A stretch of DNA of 64,000 bases from Methanoregulaceae archaeon PtaB.Bin056 (GCA_002067095.1 MVQD01000037.1:1-64000), one strand, 5' to 3'; positions 1 through 10,375 are shown, counted from the first letter of the stretch. The notes: generated from the sequence alone by a model not told the origin. Translations and numbers: made by a program.

Positions 1-56
1 AGGAGGTCGGGGAGATCAGGCAGGAGTTCGGAAGCATCAGCATGGACTCCCTGTAA
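1..56 (+). CDS. C-terminal tail of an unidentified protein (partial)
   Basis: Reading from base 3, the frame stays open to a TAA at 54-56 and ends in the residues EFGSISMDSL. Only about 17 residues lie inside the window, so no family can be named. A pyrimidine-rich stretch with a T5 run follows at about 67-77 and would suit an archaeal terminator. Confidence 0.4.
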   Translation, partial: EVGEIRQEFGSISMDSL

Positions 57-351
57 GTGCACACCCTTCTTTTTCCCAATTTTATAAAGATGTTCATACA
101 CGGAGACACTCATGTCCGCGCCTTCCTGGAAATGCAATACTTCGGAAGCCTGCCGGATACCCCGGTTTGAAACAGGAGAGAATACTCCACCCCACTTTTT
201 TTCGGCGTTCCCCGTGTGAGGGTCCCCTGCATGCGTCAACTCAAAAACCGTGACCTGTGTGCTGCGTGAAAAAAACTGCGATCTCCCTGCACACCGCACG
301 ACCGGGTGAACCGCAAGGTGCTTGAGAGGGATAAGGACCGGAGTATTCTCG
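57..351. other. Intergenic region, about 295 bp
   Basis: No convincing gene is seen. The stretch holds a T-rich run just after the upstream stop and a TATA-like ATTTTATAAA near 79-89 with no good start codon behind it. The next gene is on the minus strand and ends at 352, so any transcript from this TATA would run into its 3' end. Confidence 0.4.
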
Positions 352-1200
352 CTATTTCAGGTTCAGCGGCTCCCGGTAACTCTCCAGTATCTGGATCACA
401 AAATTCTGGTGCTCGTCGAGCGACTGGCCGTCGTCAGGGGACTGGAGATATGCGGCAGTATAGAGGAGCAGGAGTGCATTGTCGAGTGCGAGGGTGTCCT
501 TGTCCTCGACCTGGTCATCCCTGAGGACAACGGGGAGGTACGGCAGGTCCGCGGCATCAAACTTCTCCGGCGAGAACTCTCCGACCCTGGCTTCTTCGAG
601 GGCCCTGGCGCGGTCTCTTAGGATCCTGAGGGCTTTTCCAATCACCTCGCCGGCTCTGTCCTCCGGGAGGCGGGAGGTCGCTTTCCCCACATCGGTCACC
701 GTCTTTGCATACAGGCCGAATTTGAAGGAGAGGACCGCTGACGCAATCTCGTGGGCAGTATCGGGATCAATAACCCGCAGAAAAGGAGTCATGCGGTGGA
801 TATAGTCATACAGGTACTTTTCCATGGAATCTTCCTCTTTGGCAACGGTTTTAGGGGTGCTGAAGCGGTAATGAAGCCTGACAAGAAGGAGGGTGATGCT
901 CACGGCATAGAGTGCCTGAAGGAGCAGGGATGCCTTCGTCTCGAGAGGGACGATAAAGATGAGGAGCGCGTAGAATGGTGCAAAGAGGGAGACGATGTCC
1001 CGCCTGGGCTTCAGGTACGCAAGGCAGGAGAGGATCACCGATGCCGCCACGCTCCCCCAGTAAAAGTCCGCTGCATCGGCGATGATCCCTGCATCCTGGA
1101 GCAGGACGGCAAGGCCGAGCCCTCCGAATGCACAGACAGGCACGGCCAGGGTGAGCTGCATCTCGCGCTTCTTCCTTTGAGGGTCAGGGTTCTCGTTCAT
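352..1200 (-). CDS. Hypothetical membrane protein
   Basis: This 282-residue protein has a hydrophobic N-terminal third with about four membrane segments (residues 15-125), followed by a soluble acidic helical domain of about 160 residues ending in ESYREPLNLK. I do not recognise the family. The start at 1200 gives MNENPDPQRKK, a plausible charged cytoplasmic N-terminus. An in-frame start at 1272 would add 24 residues with a further hydrophobic stretch and cannot be excluded. The gene is divergent from the sugar nucleotidyltransferase at 1353. Confidence 0.7.
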   Translation of the reverse strand: MNENPDPQRKKREMQLTLAVPVCAFGGLGLAVLLQDAGIIADAADFYWGSVAASVILSCLAYLKPRRDIVSLFAPFYALLIFIVPLETKASLLLQALYAVSITLLLVRLHYRFSTPKTVAKEEDSMEKYLYDYIHRMTPFLRVIDPDTAHEIASAVLSFKFGLYAKTVTDVGKATSRLPEDRAGEVIGKALRILRDRARALEEARVGEFSPEKFDAADLPYLPVVLRDDQVEDKDTLALDNALLLLYTAAYLQSPDDGQSLDEHQNFVIQILESYREPLNLK

Positions 1201-1352
1201 ACTGGCTGGCAAGATACCATTCAGAATGTGGGGACACCACCAGAAAAAGATTTCAATACGCATCTCCTGCATTCCCCTTTGGGTTCACCGGCGATCTCCG
1301 CGGGGATACGTCTCCCAGATGGTTTAAACATCTTCAAGTGGAACCATTGGGT

Positions 1353-2531
1353 ATGAAGGTGTGTATCATGTGCGGGGGAGAGGGGACGAGGCTTCGCCCG
1401 CTCACCTTCGAGCGCCCCAAGCCATGCATCCCCATCGTGAACCGCCCCTCCATCCAGCACCTGGTCTCGCATCTCTCGAACCTCGGGTTCCGGGACATCG
1501 TGATCACCCTCGGCTACATGGGAGGATCGATCGAAGAGGCCCTGGGCGACGGCTCGCTCTTTGGGGCTGACATCACCTACGTACATGAAAAGGTCAAGCT
1601 TGGGACCGCGGGAAGCGTGAAAAACGCCCAGAAATACCTTGAAGAGGGCGATTTCCTGGTGGTCGGCGGGGATCACGTCACCGATCTCAACCTCCTCGAT
1701 TTTTTTCGTGAGCATGCCAGGCACCCGGCGCCAGTATCGATAGGGCTGATCAGCATCGATGAGCCAGGCGAATACGGGATTGCGGAGATAGACGCGGACT
1801 TCCGGATCAAGAGGTTCAAGGAGAAGCCGGCCCCCGGTGAGATCTTCTCGAACCTTGCCAGCACGGGGATCTACGTCTGCGCACCGGAGATCTTCGATGA
1901 GATCCCCCTGAAGAAGAAGTATGACTTCGCAAGGGACCTCTTCCCGAGCCTCATGGAGAGCGGTCATGTCCTTCATGCATGGCTCGCACGGGGGAACTGG
2001 ACCGACGTCGGGAATCCCGCCTCCCTTCGACAGGCGGAACGCTGGAAGCTGCAGGAGATCCCCTACACGAGCATCAGCGGCGACCTGACGATTCGGGCCG
2101 GGCAGATCCAGGGGCCGGTGCAGCTTGGGACTTCCTTTTCCATGGGGGAGAACTCGCGGATCATCGGGCCGGTTGCAATCGGGGCAGGGACCGCCATCGG
2201 CGACCACGTGCTCATCGGGCCGTACACGAGCATCGGCGAGAACTGCCTTGTGAAGAGCAATGCCAAGATATTCTCCTCCTCGCTCTACAACAGGGTCGTG
2301 GTCGGGAGAAACAGTACCGTATCGGGCAGCATCATCGACAACGACACGGTGGTTGGGGACGACTGCAGCCTTGAGAACGACACAGTCATCGGGCCGCGGG
2401 TGGTATTCAGGAACGGCGTGGTGGTCCACTCCAGGACACGGATCTGGCCGGAAGTGGTCGTGCCTGACAGGGCAATTGTGAAAGAGCACCTCCTGAACGA
2501 GGAGTATGCCGTCAAATACGAGGGGTCTTAA
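1353..2531 (+). CDS. NDP-sugar pyrophosphorylase with left-handed beta-helix C-terminus
   Basis: The protein (392 aa) should make an NDP-sugar from a sugar-1-phosphate and an NTP for glycan or S-layer glycosylation pathways. The N-terminal nucleotidyltransferase domain opens with the signature GGEGTRLRPLTFERPKP (residues 8-24) and carries the later VGGDHV and FKEKP motifs. From about residue 245 the sequence becomes hexapeptide repeats (IGPVAIGAG, IGDHVLIGP) typical of a left-handed beta-helix acyltransferase fold, as in GMP-mannose or glucose-1-phosphate transferases. The base specificity cannot be told. A TTTAAA box about 27 nt before the ATG suggests a leaderless start at 1353. The 3' end overlaps the converging CBS gene by 4 nt. 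Confidence 0.9.
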   Translation: MKVCIMCGGEGTRLRPLTFERPKPCIPIVNRPSIQHLVSHLSNLGFRDIVITLGYMGGSIEEALGDGSLFGADITYVHEKVKLGTAGSVKNAQKYLEEGDFLVVGGDHVTDLNLLDFFREHARHPAPVSIGLISIDEPGEYGIAEIDADFRIKRFKEKPAPGEIFSNLASTGIYVCAPEIFDEIPLKKKYDFARDLFPSLMESGHVLHAWLARGNWTDVGNPASLRQAERWKLQEIPYTSISGDLTIRAGQIQGPVQLGTSFSMGENSRIIGPVAIGAGTAIGDHVLIGPYTSIGENCLVKSNAKIFSSSLYNRVVVGRNSTVSGSIIDNDTVVGDDCSLENDTVIGPRVVFRNGVVVHSRTRIWPEVVVPDRAIVKEHLLNEEYAVKYEGS

Positions 2532-3313
2532 CCCCTCCGCACCAGCCTGTGCGTGATGGCCACCAGGGGGTGGCGGGCATAATCGAGGACCTGGATATCG
2601 TCAAGTGAGCGCAGGTTCATCGCCCGTGCGGTCCGCTCCATCCCGAGTTCCATGTCCTCGTTCACGTCGATGACATAGGCGTCAAGAGTCTTTATCCCCA
2701 TCTTCTTTGCGGCAATGGCCCGGTGGTGCCCATCGACAAGGATGAGCTTTCCCGGCCTTCTCACGACGATGAGGGGTTCGGCCAGGCCTTTTTTTATCTC
2801 GTAGATCCGGCCCTCCAGCTCATCCTCGTAAATTCGCGACTGGGTGGGAAGGAGCTGGTCTATTGGGACGGCCTCCCTCTTCAGCTCGGGTGCTATCCCG
2901 TGGAGCGTCTTCAAGGTGGTGATGAAGTTGAATACTTTCTCGGGTGAGACATGCTCAATCTGGGAGCGGATCACGTCGGTATTGGATATGATGCCAAGCA
3001 GCCTGTTCTGCTCGTCTACGACCGGGAGTTTCTGGATCCCTGAACGGAAAATGACCCTTGCCGCATCGTTGATGCTCATGTCGGGGTCGGCTACGATCAG
3101 GTGCTCGGACATCACCTTCCGGACAGGGGTGGATACGGGCTGGAAGAGGAGGTCACGGGCTGCGATATACCCCACCACCTCGTTTCCTGCCACGACCGGG
3201 AACCCGTCATGCCCGGTCTTCTGGATCTTCTCCATGACCTCCCGCACGGTCCCCTGTACGTCGACAGTGACCACGTCGTAGGTCATGTAGTCCCTGACCT
3301 TCTTCTTATCCAT
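2528..3313 (-). CDS. CBS-pair protein with ParB-like C-terminal domain
   Basis: This 261-residue soluble protein has two CBS domains (about residues 5-55 and 65-120), which usually bind adenosyl ligands. A linker is followed by a ParB/sulfiredoxin-like domain with the signature VDGHHRAIAAKKMG (about 193-206). The ParB/Srx fold can act as a nucleotide hydrolase or kinase, so the architecture suggests a ligand-gated enzyme or regulator rather than a partitioning protein. It is a single gene, converging on the pyrophosphorylase, and a ParA partner is not seen. The function is not established. Confidence 0.85.
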   Translation of the reverse strand: MDKKKVRDYMTYDVVTVDVQGTVREVMEKIQKTGHDGFPVVAGNEVVGYIAARDLLFQPVSTPVRKVMSEHLIVADPDMSINDAARVIFRSGIQKLPVVDEQNRLLGIISNTDVIRSQIEHVSPEKVFNFITTLKTLHGIAPELKREAVPIDQLLPTQSRIYEDELEGRIYEIKKGLAEPLIVVRRPGKLILVDGHHRAIAAKKMGIKTLDAYVIDVNEDMELGMERTARAMNLRSLDDIQVLDYARHPLVAITHRLVRRG

Positions 3314-3364
3314 CGTATCTCATTGTCGGGTCAAGGGACTAAAAACCATCGGAAAAATAGGTGA

Positions 3365-3835
3365 TTAATCGATTTTGATACGGCTTCCCCGCTCTTCCTT
3401 CGATTTCTTCATCCGTATCTCAAGGACACCGTTCTTGAAGCTCGCGGAAGCCCCTTTTTCCGTGACATCATGGGGAAGAGCGACGATCCGGGCCATGGAC
3501 CCGTACATCCTCTCCCTGACGTAGTACCCTTCATCCTTCTCCTCTTTGTCCATCTTCCTCTCGCACGAGATCTCGATGGTGTTCGGGTTGAGAAGGGAGA
3601 TCGAGACGTCCTCCTTGTCGACCCCCGGAAGGTCGGCGACGATCATGACTTCATCCTCATGCTCCCTGACATCAACCCTGAACTCTCCGCGGATCGCCGG
3701 GAGCATCCTGTCTGCGACCCCCCCGGGGGGAAGAAGTCGCCCTCCACCACCCCAGAACCGGTTCTCCAACTCCGACATCATCTCCTCAAAGTCGCGCATC
3801 ATCCAGCCAAATGGGTATCGCCTTCTGTATACCAT
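3365..3835 (-). CDS. Small heat-shock protein (Hsp20/alpha-crystallin)
   Basis: The 156-residue protein has a Gly/Pro-rich N-terminus and an alpha-crystallin domain (about residues 50-145) with the typical DLPGVDKEDVSISL and SFKNGVLEIRM strands. It ends in the C-terminal I-x-I motif (RIKID) used for oligomer assembly. It acts as an ATP-independent holdase. GGAGGGTG lies about 6 nt before the ATG. The promoter lies in the 190-bp gap upstream. Confidence 0.95.
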   Translation of the reverse strand: MVYRRRYPFGWMMRDFEEMMSELENRFWGGGGRLLPPGGVADRMLPAIRGEFRVDVREHEDEVMIVADLPGVDKEDVSISLLNPNTIEISCERKMDKEEKDEGYYVRERMYGSMARIVALPHDVTEKGASASFKNGVLEIRMKKSKEERGSRIKID

Positions 3836-3899
3836 TGTTACACCCTCCTTAGGTCCCCGGCGGCAAATGCCGATGGACTAACTTTATGTGAGGCTTCGT

Positions 3900-3911
3900 A
3901 GTATAAAAAAA
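3900..3911 (-). promoter_or_regulatory. Probable TATA box of the hsp20 gene
   Basis: On the minus strand this reads TTTTTTTATACT, about 70 nt before the hsp20 start. That would give a 5' leader of roughly 40 nt containing the strong ribosome-binding site. A second TATA-like ACATAAAG lies nearer, at about 3881-3888, so the exact box is uncertain. Confidence 0.4.
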
Positions 3912-4061
3912 TTCTTATCATGCCAATGACCATCGCCTGGTCCGGTCACAACAACCTATAGGGATGCGGTTCAGAGAACCCGGCACGGTCTTTTAGTCCC
4001 TGAAGGTCTTTTTCCCCCCCGCGCTGTAATGTTTATTTTCCCCGGGACCAATCGTACAAGG

Positions 4062-4766
4062 ATGAAAGATCCAGAGAAAGGAAAGAAAAAGAAGAAACCC
4101 GCCTCCCAATGGACTGCAAAAAAGATAGGGATCATTGTCATAGGCGTCGGATTTGCGTTGATCATGGTGGTCAGCTCTCTTGGTATGGGCTGGCTTGTAT
4201 CTATGCACCCTGCCGCCGCTGGCGATGGGGCGGTTGTGGATGTTACGTTTTATGACGGGATGGGCCGCCCGGCACTCACCTCCAACATCCGTACCTTCAA
4301 CGCCACGACCGAGTCCGGGAATATGATATGGTTCTGCGGCCAGTTCTCCACGAGGGTGAATGGAACGAGCCAGAAAGAGATAATCTCAATCCCGGTATAC
4401 AACTCCTTTTACGGTGAGGCGAAATATGCCCTCTTCTCCCCTGAATGGAATGCAATCGCCGCCCAGCTGGAAGGGATGCGGCAGGGCGACTCCCGCAGGG
4501 TCACATTCCCTACACCCGAGGGTTTCGAACGGGAGATGACTGCTGAAGAGTTTAACGGGATTGGGGGGAACTTTACCACCGTTGCAACCGGTGACCAGAT
4601 CGTGCTCGGCTTTACCGAGAATCCCGAGGTCTCACTTGAAGAGAATGTGACACCCAGCTACGTGATCCGTACGGGATATGTCATTGAAAAGACAGACGCA
4701 GGGATCCGGGTAAATTATGCCTTCCCATCGGCACAGATAACCCTGCTCCAGCTCACCAAGGCTTAA
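4062..4766 (+). CDS. Membrane-anchored protein, possibly FKBP/SlyD-like
   Basis: The 234-residue protein starts with a very Lys-rich cytoplasmic segment (residues 1-23), one membrane helix (about 24-45) and an extracytoplasmic domain. The segment LEGMRQGDSRRVTFPTPEGF resembles the 'GM..G....v..P' strand-turn of FKBP/SlyD prolyl isomerases, but the active-site aromatic residues are not obvious, so the assignment is tentative. The start is placed at 4062 because a T-rich TATA-like box (TTTATTTT) sits about 26 nt upstream. The start at 4029 would lie over that box. Confidence 0.65.
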   Translation: MKDPEKGKKKKKPASQWTAKKIGIIVIGVGFALIMVVSSLGMGWLVSMHPAAAGDGAVVDVTFYDGMGRPALTSNIRTFNATTESGNMIWFCGQFSTRVNGTSQKEIISIPVYNSFYGEAKYALFSPEWNAIAAQLEGMRQGDSRRVTFPTPEGFEREMTAEEFNGIGGNFTTVATGDQIVLGFTENPEVSLEENVTPSYVIRTGYVIEKTDAGIRVNYAFPSAQITLLQLTKA

Positions 4767-4776
4767 AATACCAGAG

Positions 4777-4784
4777 TTTTTTTT
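4777..4784 (+). terminator. T8 transcription terminator
   Basis: A run of eight T residues lies 10 nt past the stop codon at 4766, which is the usual archaeal oligo-T termination signal. It separates this gene from the thioredoxin-like gene at 4808. Confidence 0.5.
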
Positions 4785-4807
4785 AAGATCATCTCCCATT
4801 TTTCAGC

Positions 4808-5074
4808 ATGGCACTACGGATACTCTATTTCTCACAGGAGGGGTGCATGGCCTGCGAAGAGCAGGAGCCGATAATCGCTGAGGTAGAAAAGGACTGCAAT
4901 GTCAATGTCGAGAGGATCAGTATCAGTCCAAGGGAGAGCCGGGAGGTGATCCGGGATTACCGCCTGACCGTGACTCCCACCATCGTCGTGATCCGGGATG
5001 GAGCCGAGGTGGAACGCTTCGAGGGCCTGGTATACCGTGAACAGATGGACGAGGCCATCCGCCGTCATTTATAA
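4808..5074 (+). CDS. Thioredoxin-like protein with CMAC motif
   Basis: This is a small (88 aa) cytosolic thioredoxin-fold protein. It begins with a beta strand ILYFSQEG followed by the redox motif CMAC (residues 13-16) and keeps the cis-proline segment TVTPTIVV (about 56-63). It probably reduces protein disulfides. It is shorter than bacterial thioredoxin, like the minimal Trx/Grx-type proteins of methanogens. It converges on the HVO_0476-family gene with a 6-nt overlap. Confidence 0.9.
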   Translation: MALRILYFSQEGCMACEEQEPIIAEVEKDCNVNVERISISPRESREVIRDYRLTVTPTIVVIRDGAEVERFEGLVYREQMDEAIRRHL

Positions 5075-5650
5075 GGGATAGGCAAATATCCTCCGGATCT
5101 CGCGGGCTTGCGCTTTTGCACCCTCCCTGCGGAGCATCGTTCCTTGCCGTATTTTGATCCGGGATACCCTTATCCTCCTCTGGCCTGCCTTGTACGCCTC
5201 CCCGACCACGAATGGTTCTTCTCCGGGGACGATAATCTGGAGGGAGGTGGTTGTCCGGCCTGAATGGAGTGAGATCCTCACTGCCACCTCCTCGACCTTC
5301 CTCGTCCAGATTGTGGTGATATCGTTGCTGATCGCCTTTTTCGCCCGGGACCCCCCCCGCTCGATTGCGGTCACTTCCACGCCTATATACTCATCCCCGC
5401 ACAAGGCCACGAAACGGTCGCCGATACGGCAGGGTTCCCCTTCCTCCATCTCGACCTGGCAGACCCGGGATATGCCCTCTGCGCTCACGATGGCTTTCAC
5501 CCGGAAGGTCTTCTTCTCTTTCGCCGCCTCAAAGGAGTGCACGCTCCCGCATTCAAGGCACCGGGCAAGGGGGTTCCTCCCCCTGGCGATCACTTCGTGT
5601 TCCATTACCTCACCGCAGGCAGGGCAGAAGCACTCCACGTCTTTCTCCAT
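5069..5650 (-). CDS. HVO_0476-family zinc finger protein
   Basis: The protein (193 aa) starts with a zinc ribbon, CPACG at residues 8-12 and CLECG about 20 residues later. A beta-rich domain follows, with two similar halves (strand patterns ending in VEVTAIERGG and VSRIKIR). This matches the archaeal family named after HVO_0476, whose biochemical role is unknown. The start may be the ATG at 5650 or the GTG one codon upstream. Confidence 0.85.
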   Translation of the reverse strand: MEKDVECFCPACGEVMEHEVIARGRNPLARCLECGSVHSFEAAKEKKTFRVKAIVSAEGISRVCQVEMEEGEPCRIGDRFVALCGDEYIGVEVTAIERGGSRAKKAISNDITTIWTRKVEEVAVRISLHSGRTTTSLQIIVPGEEPFVVGEAYKAGQRRIRVSRIKIRQGTMLRREGAKAQAREIRRIFAYPL

Positions 5651-5839
5651 CACCCTTCACCATTCCCGGTATACCATTCCATCTCCCCTGCAATATAGAC
5701 TCCCGCCCCTCCCCGGCCAGTCCTCTTCCGTTTCATCTCACGACTCCCCGTTGCCATGACCACATCCTCATCCGGCACCCTGCCCATGCATGCTCTGGCA
5801 TCCACCCGCCCGATCGTGGTGCGAATCGGTCCCCAGCCT

Positions 5840-7036
5840 CTACCACCAGAGAGAGGAGAGGGCGATGGCGCATACCCCCCCGCCAAGCGTCGCAAGGAAG
5901 TTCGTCCCCGCATTCCCGACAAACCCGGGGTTCTCCATCAACGCTCCCACCACGCTGTCAATGTTTGTGCCGATGAATCCGGCAACCATGCAGGCTGCCG
6001 CAGTCGGCAGGTCAATAATCCCGAGGAGAAAGGCAAGCAGAGAGACAATGAAGGCTCCCGCGATCGCCACTCCCTCCCCGGTGAGCGTCACGCCGCCATT
6101 CGTCCCCGCCGGCACCCTCTCGAACGTGGTGATCAGAAACGGGCTGCCACCCGTCACCCCGATCTCGCTTGCCATGGTATCGCCTGCCGCGGTGGCTATG
6201 CTGCCCACGAAAAGGGCGAGGAATACCGGAGAGCCGGTCACACCCCACAGGACTGCCGCGGCCGCGGAGACGCTCCCGTTCGCAAAGACATTCAGGTATC
6301 CCCTTGCGCCACCGTGAACCTGCTCAACGCCGATCCGGAGTTTATAGTCATACCGGTATTTTGTACTGGCCGATCCCATGATGAAGAATGCCAGGACGAC
6401 CAGGAACCAGCGGATGTCGGCAAAGATTATCAGGATGATTCCTATCAGTGCAGCCGAGAAGAGCCCGCTCACGTCCGCGGTCCCCGCCCGGTACGAGAAA
6501 TATGCAAAAGAGAAGGCGATTGCGACAGCAATCCCGATGAGGGCCATGTCTGCATGGTAATTCAGTTCGTAGATGAGGAACATCGTCATGGCGATGCCAA
6601 GCGCCTCGATCATCAGCGCATCTTCCCGTTCCCTGAGAATCGCCCTCAGGAGGACTGCGACGACGACCCCGAAGAGCACGACAAGGGGGACCCATGTGTT
6701 GAGGTAGGCCATCACGAGAACGCAGCCCACCAGTGCCGCGGCAATATACCCGATGTACGAGTAAAGACGCTCATCCGTCCCCCTGAATGCAAGCTCGCCC
6801 ATCACCATGATGGTGAGGGTGCAGGAGAAGACCAAGAGGGGAAGGATTGAGACGCCATAGAGGATGGCGATGGGGATGAGCGCCATCGCAAGGAACCGGG
6901 TCTTTCTGATGAGAAAGAGCACCATTGAAAAGAGCACCACCATGATTGCCAGGAGCCACGGCGGCTGTACAACGGGTGCGATGAGGATGAAAGAGAGCAC
7001 GAGGACAGCGGCGAGGCGCTCCCCCAATCGATTCAT
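5840..7036 (-). CDS. DUF92 / TIGR00297 family integral membrane protein
   Basis: The 398-residue polytopic protein has about ten hydrophobic helices. Its second half carries the conserved DUF92 signatures [27 protein letters not shown] and [15 protein letters not shown]. Related proteins include the phytyl-phosphate/polyprenol-phosphate cytidylyl-type kinases of plants (VTE6), so a lipid-phosphate reaction is possible but not shown. The start is at 7036 (ATG), with a second ATG one codon upstream. It is divergent from valS. Confidence 0.88.
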   Translation of the reverse strand: MNRLGERLAAVLVLSFILIAPVVQPPWLLAIMVVLFSMVLFLIRKTRFLAMALIPIAILYGVSILPLLVFSCTLTIMVMGELAFRGTDERLYSYIGYIAAALVGCVLVMAYLNTWVPLVVLFGVVVAVLLRAILREREDALMIEALGIAMTMFLIYELNYHADMALIGIAVAIAFSFAYFSYRAGTADVSGLFSAALIGIILIIFADIRWFLVVLAFFIMGSASTKYRYDYKLRIGVEQVHGGARGYLNVFANGSVSAAAAVLWGVTGSPVFLALFVGSIATAAGDTMASEIGVTGGSPFLITTFERVPAGTNGGVTLTGEGVAIAGAFIVSLLAFLLGIIDLPTAAACMVAGFIGTNIDSVVGALMENPGFVGNAGTNFLATLGGGVCAIALSSLWW

Positions 7037-7203
7037 CATTCTTCTCTTGTTTGCCCGGACAAGATAAGAGCTTTTGTCTGGGTCCGCACGTTCAACCCGG
7101 GATGCTGATCCGTGCCGTTCAGCCCGGTTCCGCAGATGCCGCCCAGTCCGGCAGTATTTACGTTCGATTAGGTATATCTCCTGTAAAGACCCATATTGAG
7201 AAA

Positions 7204-9798
7204 ATGTCGCCGTCTTTGGATCTCCCCAAGAATTACGAGTTTTCGGAGGTGGAACGGCGCTGGCAGGACGCCTGGCGCGATGAAGACAACTATTTTGACC
7301 CGGCATCCACGAAGCCAAAGTACATCATAGATACCCCTCCCCCTTACCCCACCGGCACGTTCCACATCGGAAATGCCTTCAACTGGTGCTACATCGATTT
7401 CATCGCCAGGTACCGGAGGATGAGGCAGTTCAACGTGATGTTTCCCCAGGGATGGGACTGCCACGGCCTGCCGACCGAGGTGAAGGTGGAGGAGATCCAC
7501 GGAATCACCAAGAACGATGTGCCAAGGGAGGAGTTCCGGAAGATGTGCCGGGAGCTGACCCTCTCCAACATCGAGAAGATGCGCCGCACCCTCCGGAGGA
7601 TGGCCTTCTCAGTCGACTGGAGCCACGAGTACATCACAATGCTCCCGGCCTACTACGGCAAGACACAGCTCTCTTTTCTCAGGATGCTCGCAGGCGGGTA
7701 TATCTACCAGAGCGAGCACCCGGTCAACTTCTGCACGCGGTGCGAGACTGCCATCGCTTTTGCAGAGGTTGCATACGAGCCCCGTGAGACCACCCTCAAT
7801 TATTTTGATTTCGATGGACTCGAGATTGCCACCACAAGGCCCGAACTGCTCGCGGCATGCGTGGCGGTGGCGGTCCACCCGGAGGATGAGCGATACCAGG
7901 GCATGGCAGGCAGGAACCTCACAGTGCCGCTCTTTGGCCACGAGGTCCCCCTGATCACCGATCCCGCCGTCGATCCGGAGTTCGGATCAGGTGCGGTGAT
8001 GATCTGCACATTCGGCGACAAGCAGGACGTGCACTGGTGGAAACAGCACAATCTCGATTTGAGGAAGGCTATCGACCGGCAGGGACGGATGACCGGCATC
8101 GCAGGACGTTATGCGGGCATGAAGTCCACCGAGTGCCGGCAGGCCATCCTGGATGACATGAAGAGGGCACAGATCCTCACCCGCCAGGAAGTCCTCGAAC
8201 AGAGGGTTGGAACCTGCTGGAGGTGCAAGACCCCGATCGAGATCATGAGCGAGCGCCAGTGGTTCGTGAGGATCGACCAGGACGCGATCATGAAGGCAGC
8301 CCGCGAGGTCACCTGGAATCCTGATCACATGTTCCTGCGGATGGAGAACTGGGTCTCGCAGATGGAATGGGACTGGTGCATATCCCGCCAGCGGATCTTC
8401 GCAACCCCAATCCCGGTATGGTTCTGCAACCGCTGCAACGAGATGGTGGTACCGCCCGAAGAGGATCTCCCTGTCGATCCCACCACCTCACGGCCCTCCC
8501 ATCCCTGCCCCAGGTGCGGTTCGACTGAGTTTACCGGGGAAGAGGATGTTCTCGATACCTGGATGGACTCCTCCATCTCGGTCCTGAACGTGACGGGGTG
8601 GAACGGAACATCCAACCCGCCGCTCTTCCCTGCCGAGCTCCGGCCGCAGGGGCATGATATCATCAGGACGTGGGCATTCTATTCCATCCTCCGTTCCGTA
8701 GCCCTCACCGGGTCAAAGCCCTGGAACCAGATCCTCATCAACGGGATGGTGCTCGGTGAGGACGGGTTCAAGATGAGCAAGAGCCGGGGCAACATCATCT
8801 CCCCGGAGGATATCATCGAGAAGTACGGAGCCGATGCCCTCCGCCAGTGGGCAGCCGCCGGGGCCGCAACCGGGTCGGACATCATGTTCAACTGGAATGA
8901 CGTCGTTGCCGCCTCCCGCTTCCAGACCAAGTTCTGGAACATCGCGCGCTTCGTCCTCCTTCAACTCGAGCGCAGGCCATATTCCCTTGACGCGCCAGTC
9001 GAGGCTCCCTCTGACCGCTGGCTCATGGCCCGCCTCTCAGGAACGGTGCGGGAGGTGACCGACGCGATGGAGGCATGCCAGTTCGACCGCGCACTCAAGG
9101 CTTTGAGGGAGTTCTCCTGGGACGTGCTCGCCGACAATTATATCGAGCTTGCCAAGGGGAGGCTCTATTCCGATGAAAAGGACCGGGAAGGCGCCTGCAG
9201 GGTCCTGCATACGGCCCTCGACACTCTCTGCCGCCTGATGGCGCCGTTTACCCCGTATTTTGCAGAGGAGTGTTACTCGCACCTTGGCATGGGGAGCGTG
9301 CATGCCTGCACCTGGCCCGACCCGGGGCCAGAAGACCCTGAAGGGCTGGCAAATGGCAATCTCCTCGTGCGGATCGTTGCCGAACTTCGCCGGTACAAGC
9401 ACGAGAAGGGGCTCGCCCTGAATGCCCCGATGGGGAGAGTCTCGGTATTCTCTTCTCCCATCACAGACGACGGCGGCGACGCAGGCCGGGCGCTGAATGC
9501 CCCATTTGACTGGCACGCAGAGCCGCCGAAACTCGAGAAGGTCCCCTCAGAGCTGAAGTTCAACATGGCAGTTATTGGGCCGAAACTCCGGAAAGACGCA
9601 GCCGCATTCATGAAGGCGGCACGGGCGCTGCCCCATGATCTCCAGGAGAACCCTCCCCGGGAACTCGATATCGGGGGGAGGAGTATCGTTGTCCCGGAGG
9701 GTGCATTCTCACTCGAGTACCGGTACCTCGAGGCCGGGGAGCAGGTGGACGTGATCAGCGTCGGTGACGTGATCGTGACGATCCACACCAATCCCTGA
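7204..9798 (+). CDS. valS: Valyl-tRNA synthetase
   Basis: The 864-residue class I synthetase charges tRNA-Val. It has the HIGH-type motif [11 protein letters not shown] near residue 43 and the KMSKS loop, present as FKMSKSRGN near residue 525. Between them lie the CP1 editing domain (WWKQHNLDL region) and zinc-binding Cys clusters (CWRCKTP; CNRCNE). An anticodon-binding helical domain follows. The length fits archaeal ValRS. The start at 7204 ([13 protein letters not shown]) is preferred to a longer reading. The 3' end overlaps the converging tmk by 44 nt. Confidence 0.96.
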   Translation: MSPSLDLPKNYEFSEVERRWQDAWRDEDNYFDPASTKPKYIIDTPPPYPTGTFHIGNAFNWCYIDFIARYRRMRQFNVMFPQGWDCHGLPTEVKVEEIHGITKNDVPREEFRKMCRELTLSNIEKMRRTLRRMAFSVDWSHEYITMLPAYYGKTQLSFLRMLAGGYIYQSEHPVNFCTRCETAIAFAEVAYEPRETTLNYFDFDGLEIATTRPELLAACVAVAVHPEDERYQGMAGRNLTVPLFGHEVPLITDPAVDPEFGSGAVMICTFGDKQDVHWWKQHNLDLRKAIDRQGRMTGIAGRYAGMKSTECRQAILDDMKRAQILTRQEVLEQRVGTCWRCKTPIEIMSERQWFVRIDQDAIMKAAREVTWNPDHMFLRMENWVSQMEWDWCISRQRIFATPIPVWFCNRCNEMVVPPEEDLPVDPTTSRPSHPCPRCGSTEFTGEEDVLDTWMDSSISVLNVTGWNGTSNPPLFPAELRPQGHDIIRTWAFYSILRSVALTGSKPWNQILINGMVLGEDGFKMSKSRGNIISPEDIIEKYGADALRQWAAAGAATGSDIMFNWNDVVAASRFQTKFWNIARFVLLQLERRPYSLDAPVEAPSDRWLMARLSGTVREVTDAMEACQFDRALKALREFSWDVLADNYIELAKGRLYSDEKDREGACRVLHTALDTLCRLMAPFTPYFAEECYSHLGMGSVHACTWPDPGPEDPEGLANGNLLVRIVAELRRYKHEKGLALNAPMGRVSVFSSPITDDGGDAGRALNAPFDWHAEPPKLEKVPSELKFNMAVIGPKLRKDAAAFMKAARALPHDLQENPPRELDIGGRSIVVPEGAFSLEYRYLEAGEQVDVISVGDVIVTIHTNP

Positions 9799-10375
9799 CC
9801 ACCCCTTCCGCAAAAGAGGCAAGTTCTTCCTCCCCAATCTCCGCGTCCACGACCATGAACCGGTAAGGCTCCTCTCCTGCCAGGCGGAGGTAATGCTCCT
9901 GGACCCGTTCCAGGAGGGCAGCCTCTTCAAAGTGTTCCCTCTTCCCTGCATGTTTCTTTCGCGAAAGCGCAACCTCTACCGGGAGGACAAGGAGGAGAGT
10001 ATGGTCGGGAGGGACCGTCCAGCCGGCATGCACCTGCCGGAGCCAGGCGAGAGGATCCGGGAGCACCCCTTCGAGGGTGGCCCACTGGTATGCGTACCTG
10101 CTGTCGGTGTACCGGTCTGAGATGACGATCTTCCCTTCAGCGAGCGCGGGCCTGATGACTGCATCCAGGTGGGCGGCATGGTCTGCGGCAAAGAGGAGGG
10201 CTTCAGTGACGGGGTCGACCTCTTCTGCAATGGCCCTTCGCACCTGATCACCTATCCAGGTGGCGCCGGGCTCCCGGGTAAAGACGGGGGAAAGGTCCGC
10301 GAGATCTCGCTGGAGCGCGGCAAAAAGGGTGCTCTTGCCACTCCCATCGATCCCTTCCAGGGTGATCAGGACCAT
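9755..10375 (-). CDS. tmk: Thymidylate kinase
   Basis: The 206-residue enzyme phosphorylates dTMP to dTDP. The P-loop GIDGSGKST is at residues 8-16, the DR(Y/F)xxS motif is [11 protein letters not shown] near 90, and a lid region follows. The translation starts directly with [11 protein letters not shown]. The stop of the HisA-like gene lies inside the first codons of tmk (10-nt overlap), so the two are co-transcribed with the HisA-like gene first. Confidence 0.95.
   Translation of the reverse strand: MVLITLEGIDGSGKSTLFAALQRDLADLSPVFTREPGATWIGDQVRRAIAEEVDPVTEALLFAADHAAHLDAVIRPALAEGKIVISDRYTDSRYAYQWATLEGVLPDPLAWLRQVHAGWTVPPDHTLLLVLPVEVALSRKKHAGKREHFEEAALLERVQEHYLRLAGEEPYRFMVVDAEIGEEELASFAEGVVRDWCGSSRSRHRR

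Noticed and set aside
1221-2489. Long open frame antisense to the NDP-sugar pyrophosphorylase
   Set aside because: Rich in His, Pro, Arg and Asp with no motif. It arises from the strong GC bias at third codon positions of the real gene.
5650-5922. Possible small gene before the HVO_0476 gene (minus strand)
   Set aside because: Its first part overlaps the end of the DUF92 gene and is low complexity (Arg/Gly/Pro). Only the TGATG contact with the next gene speaks for it, so it was not listed.
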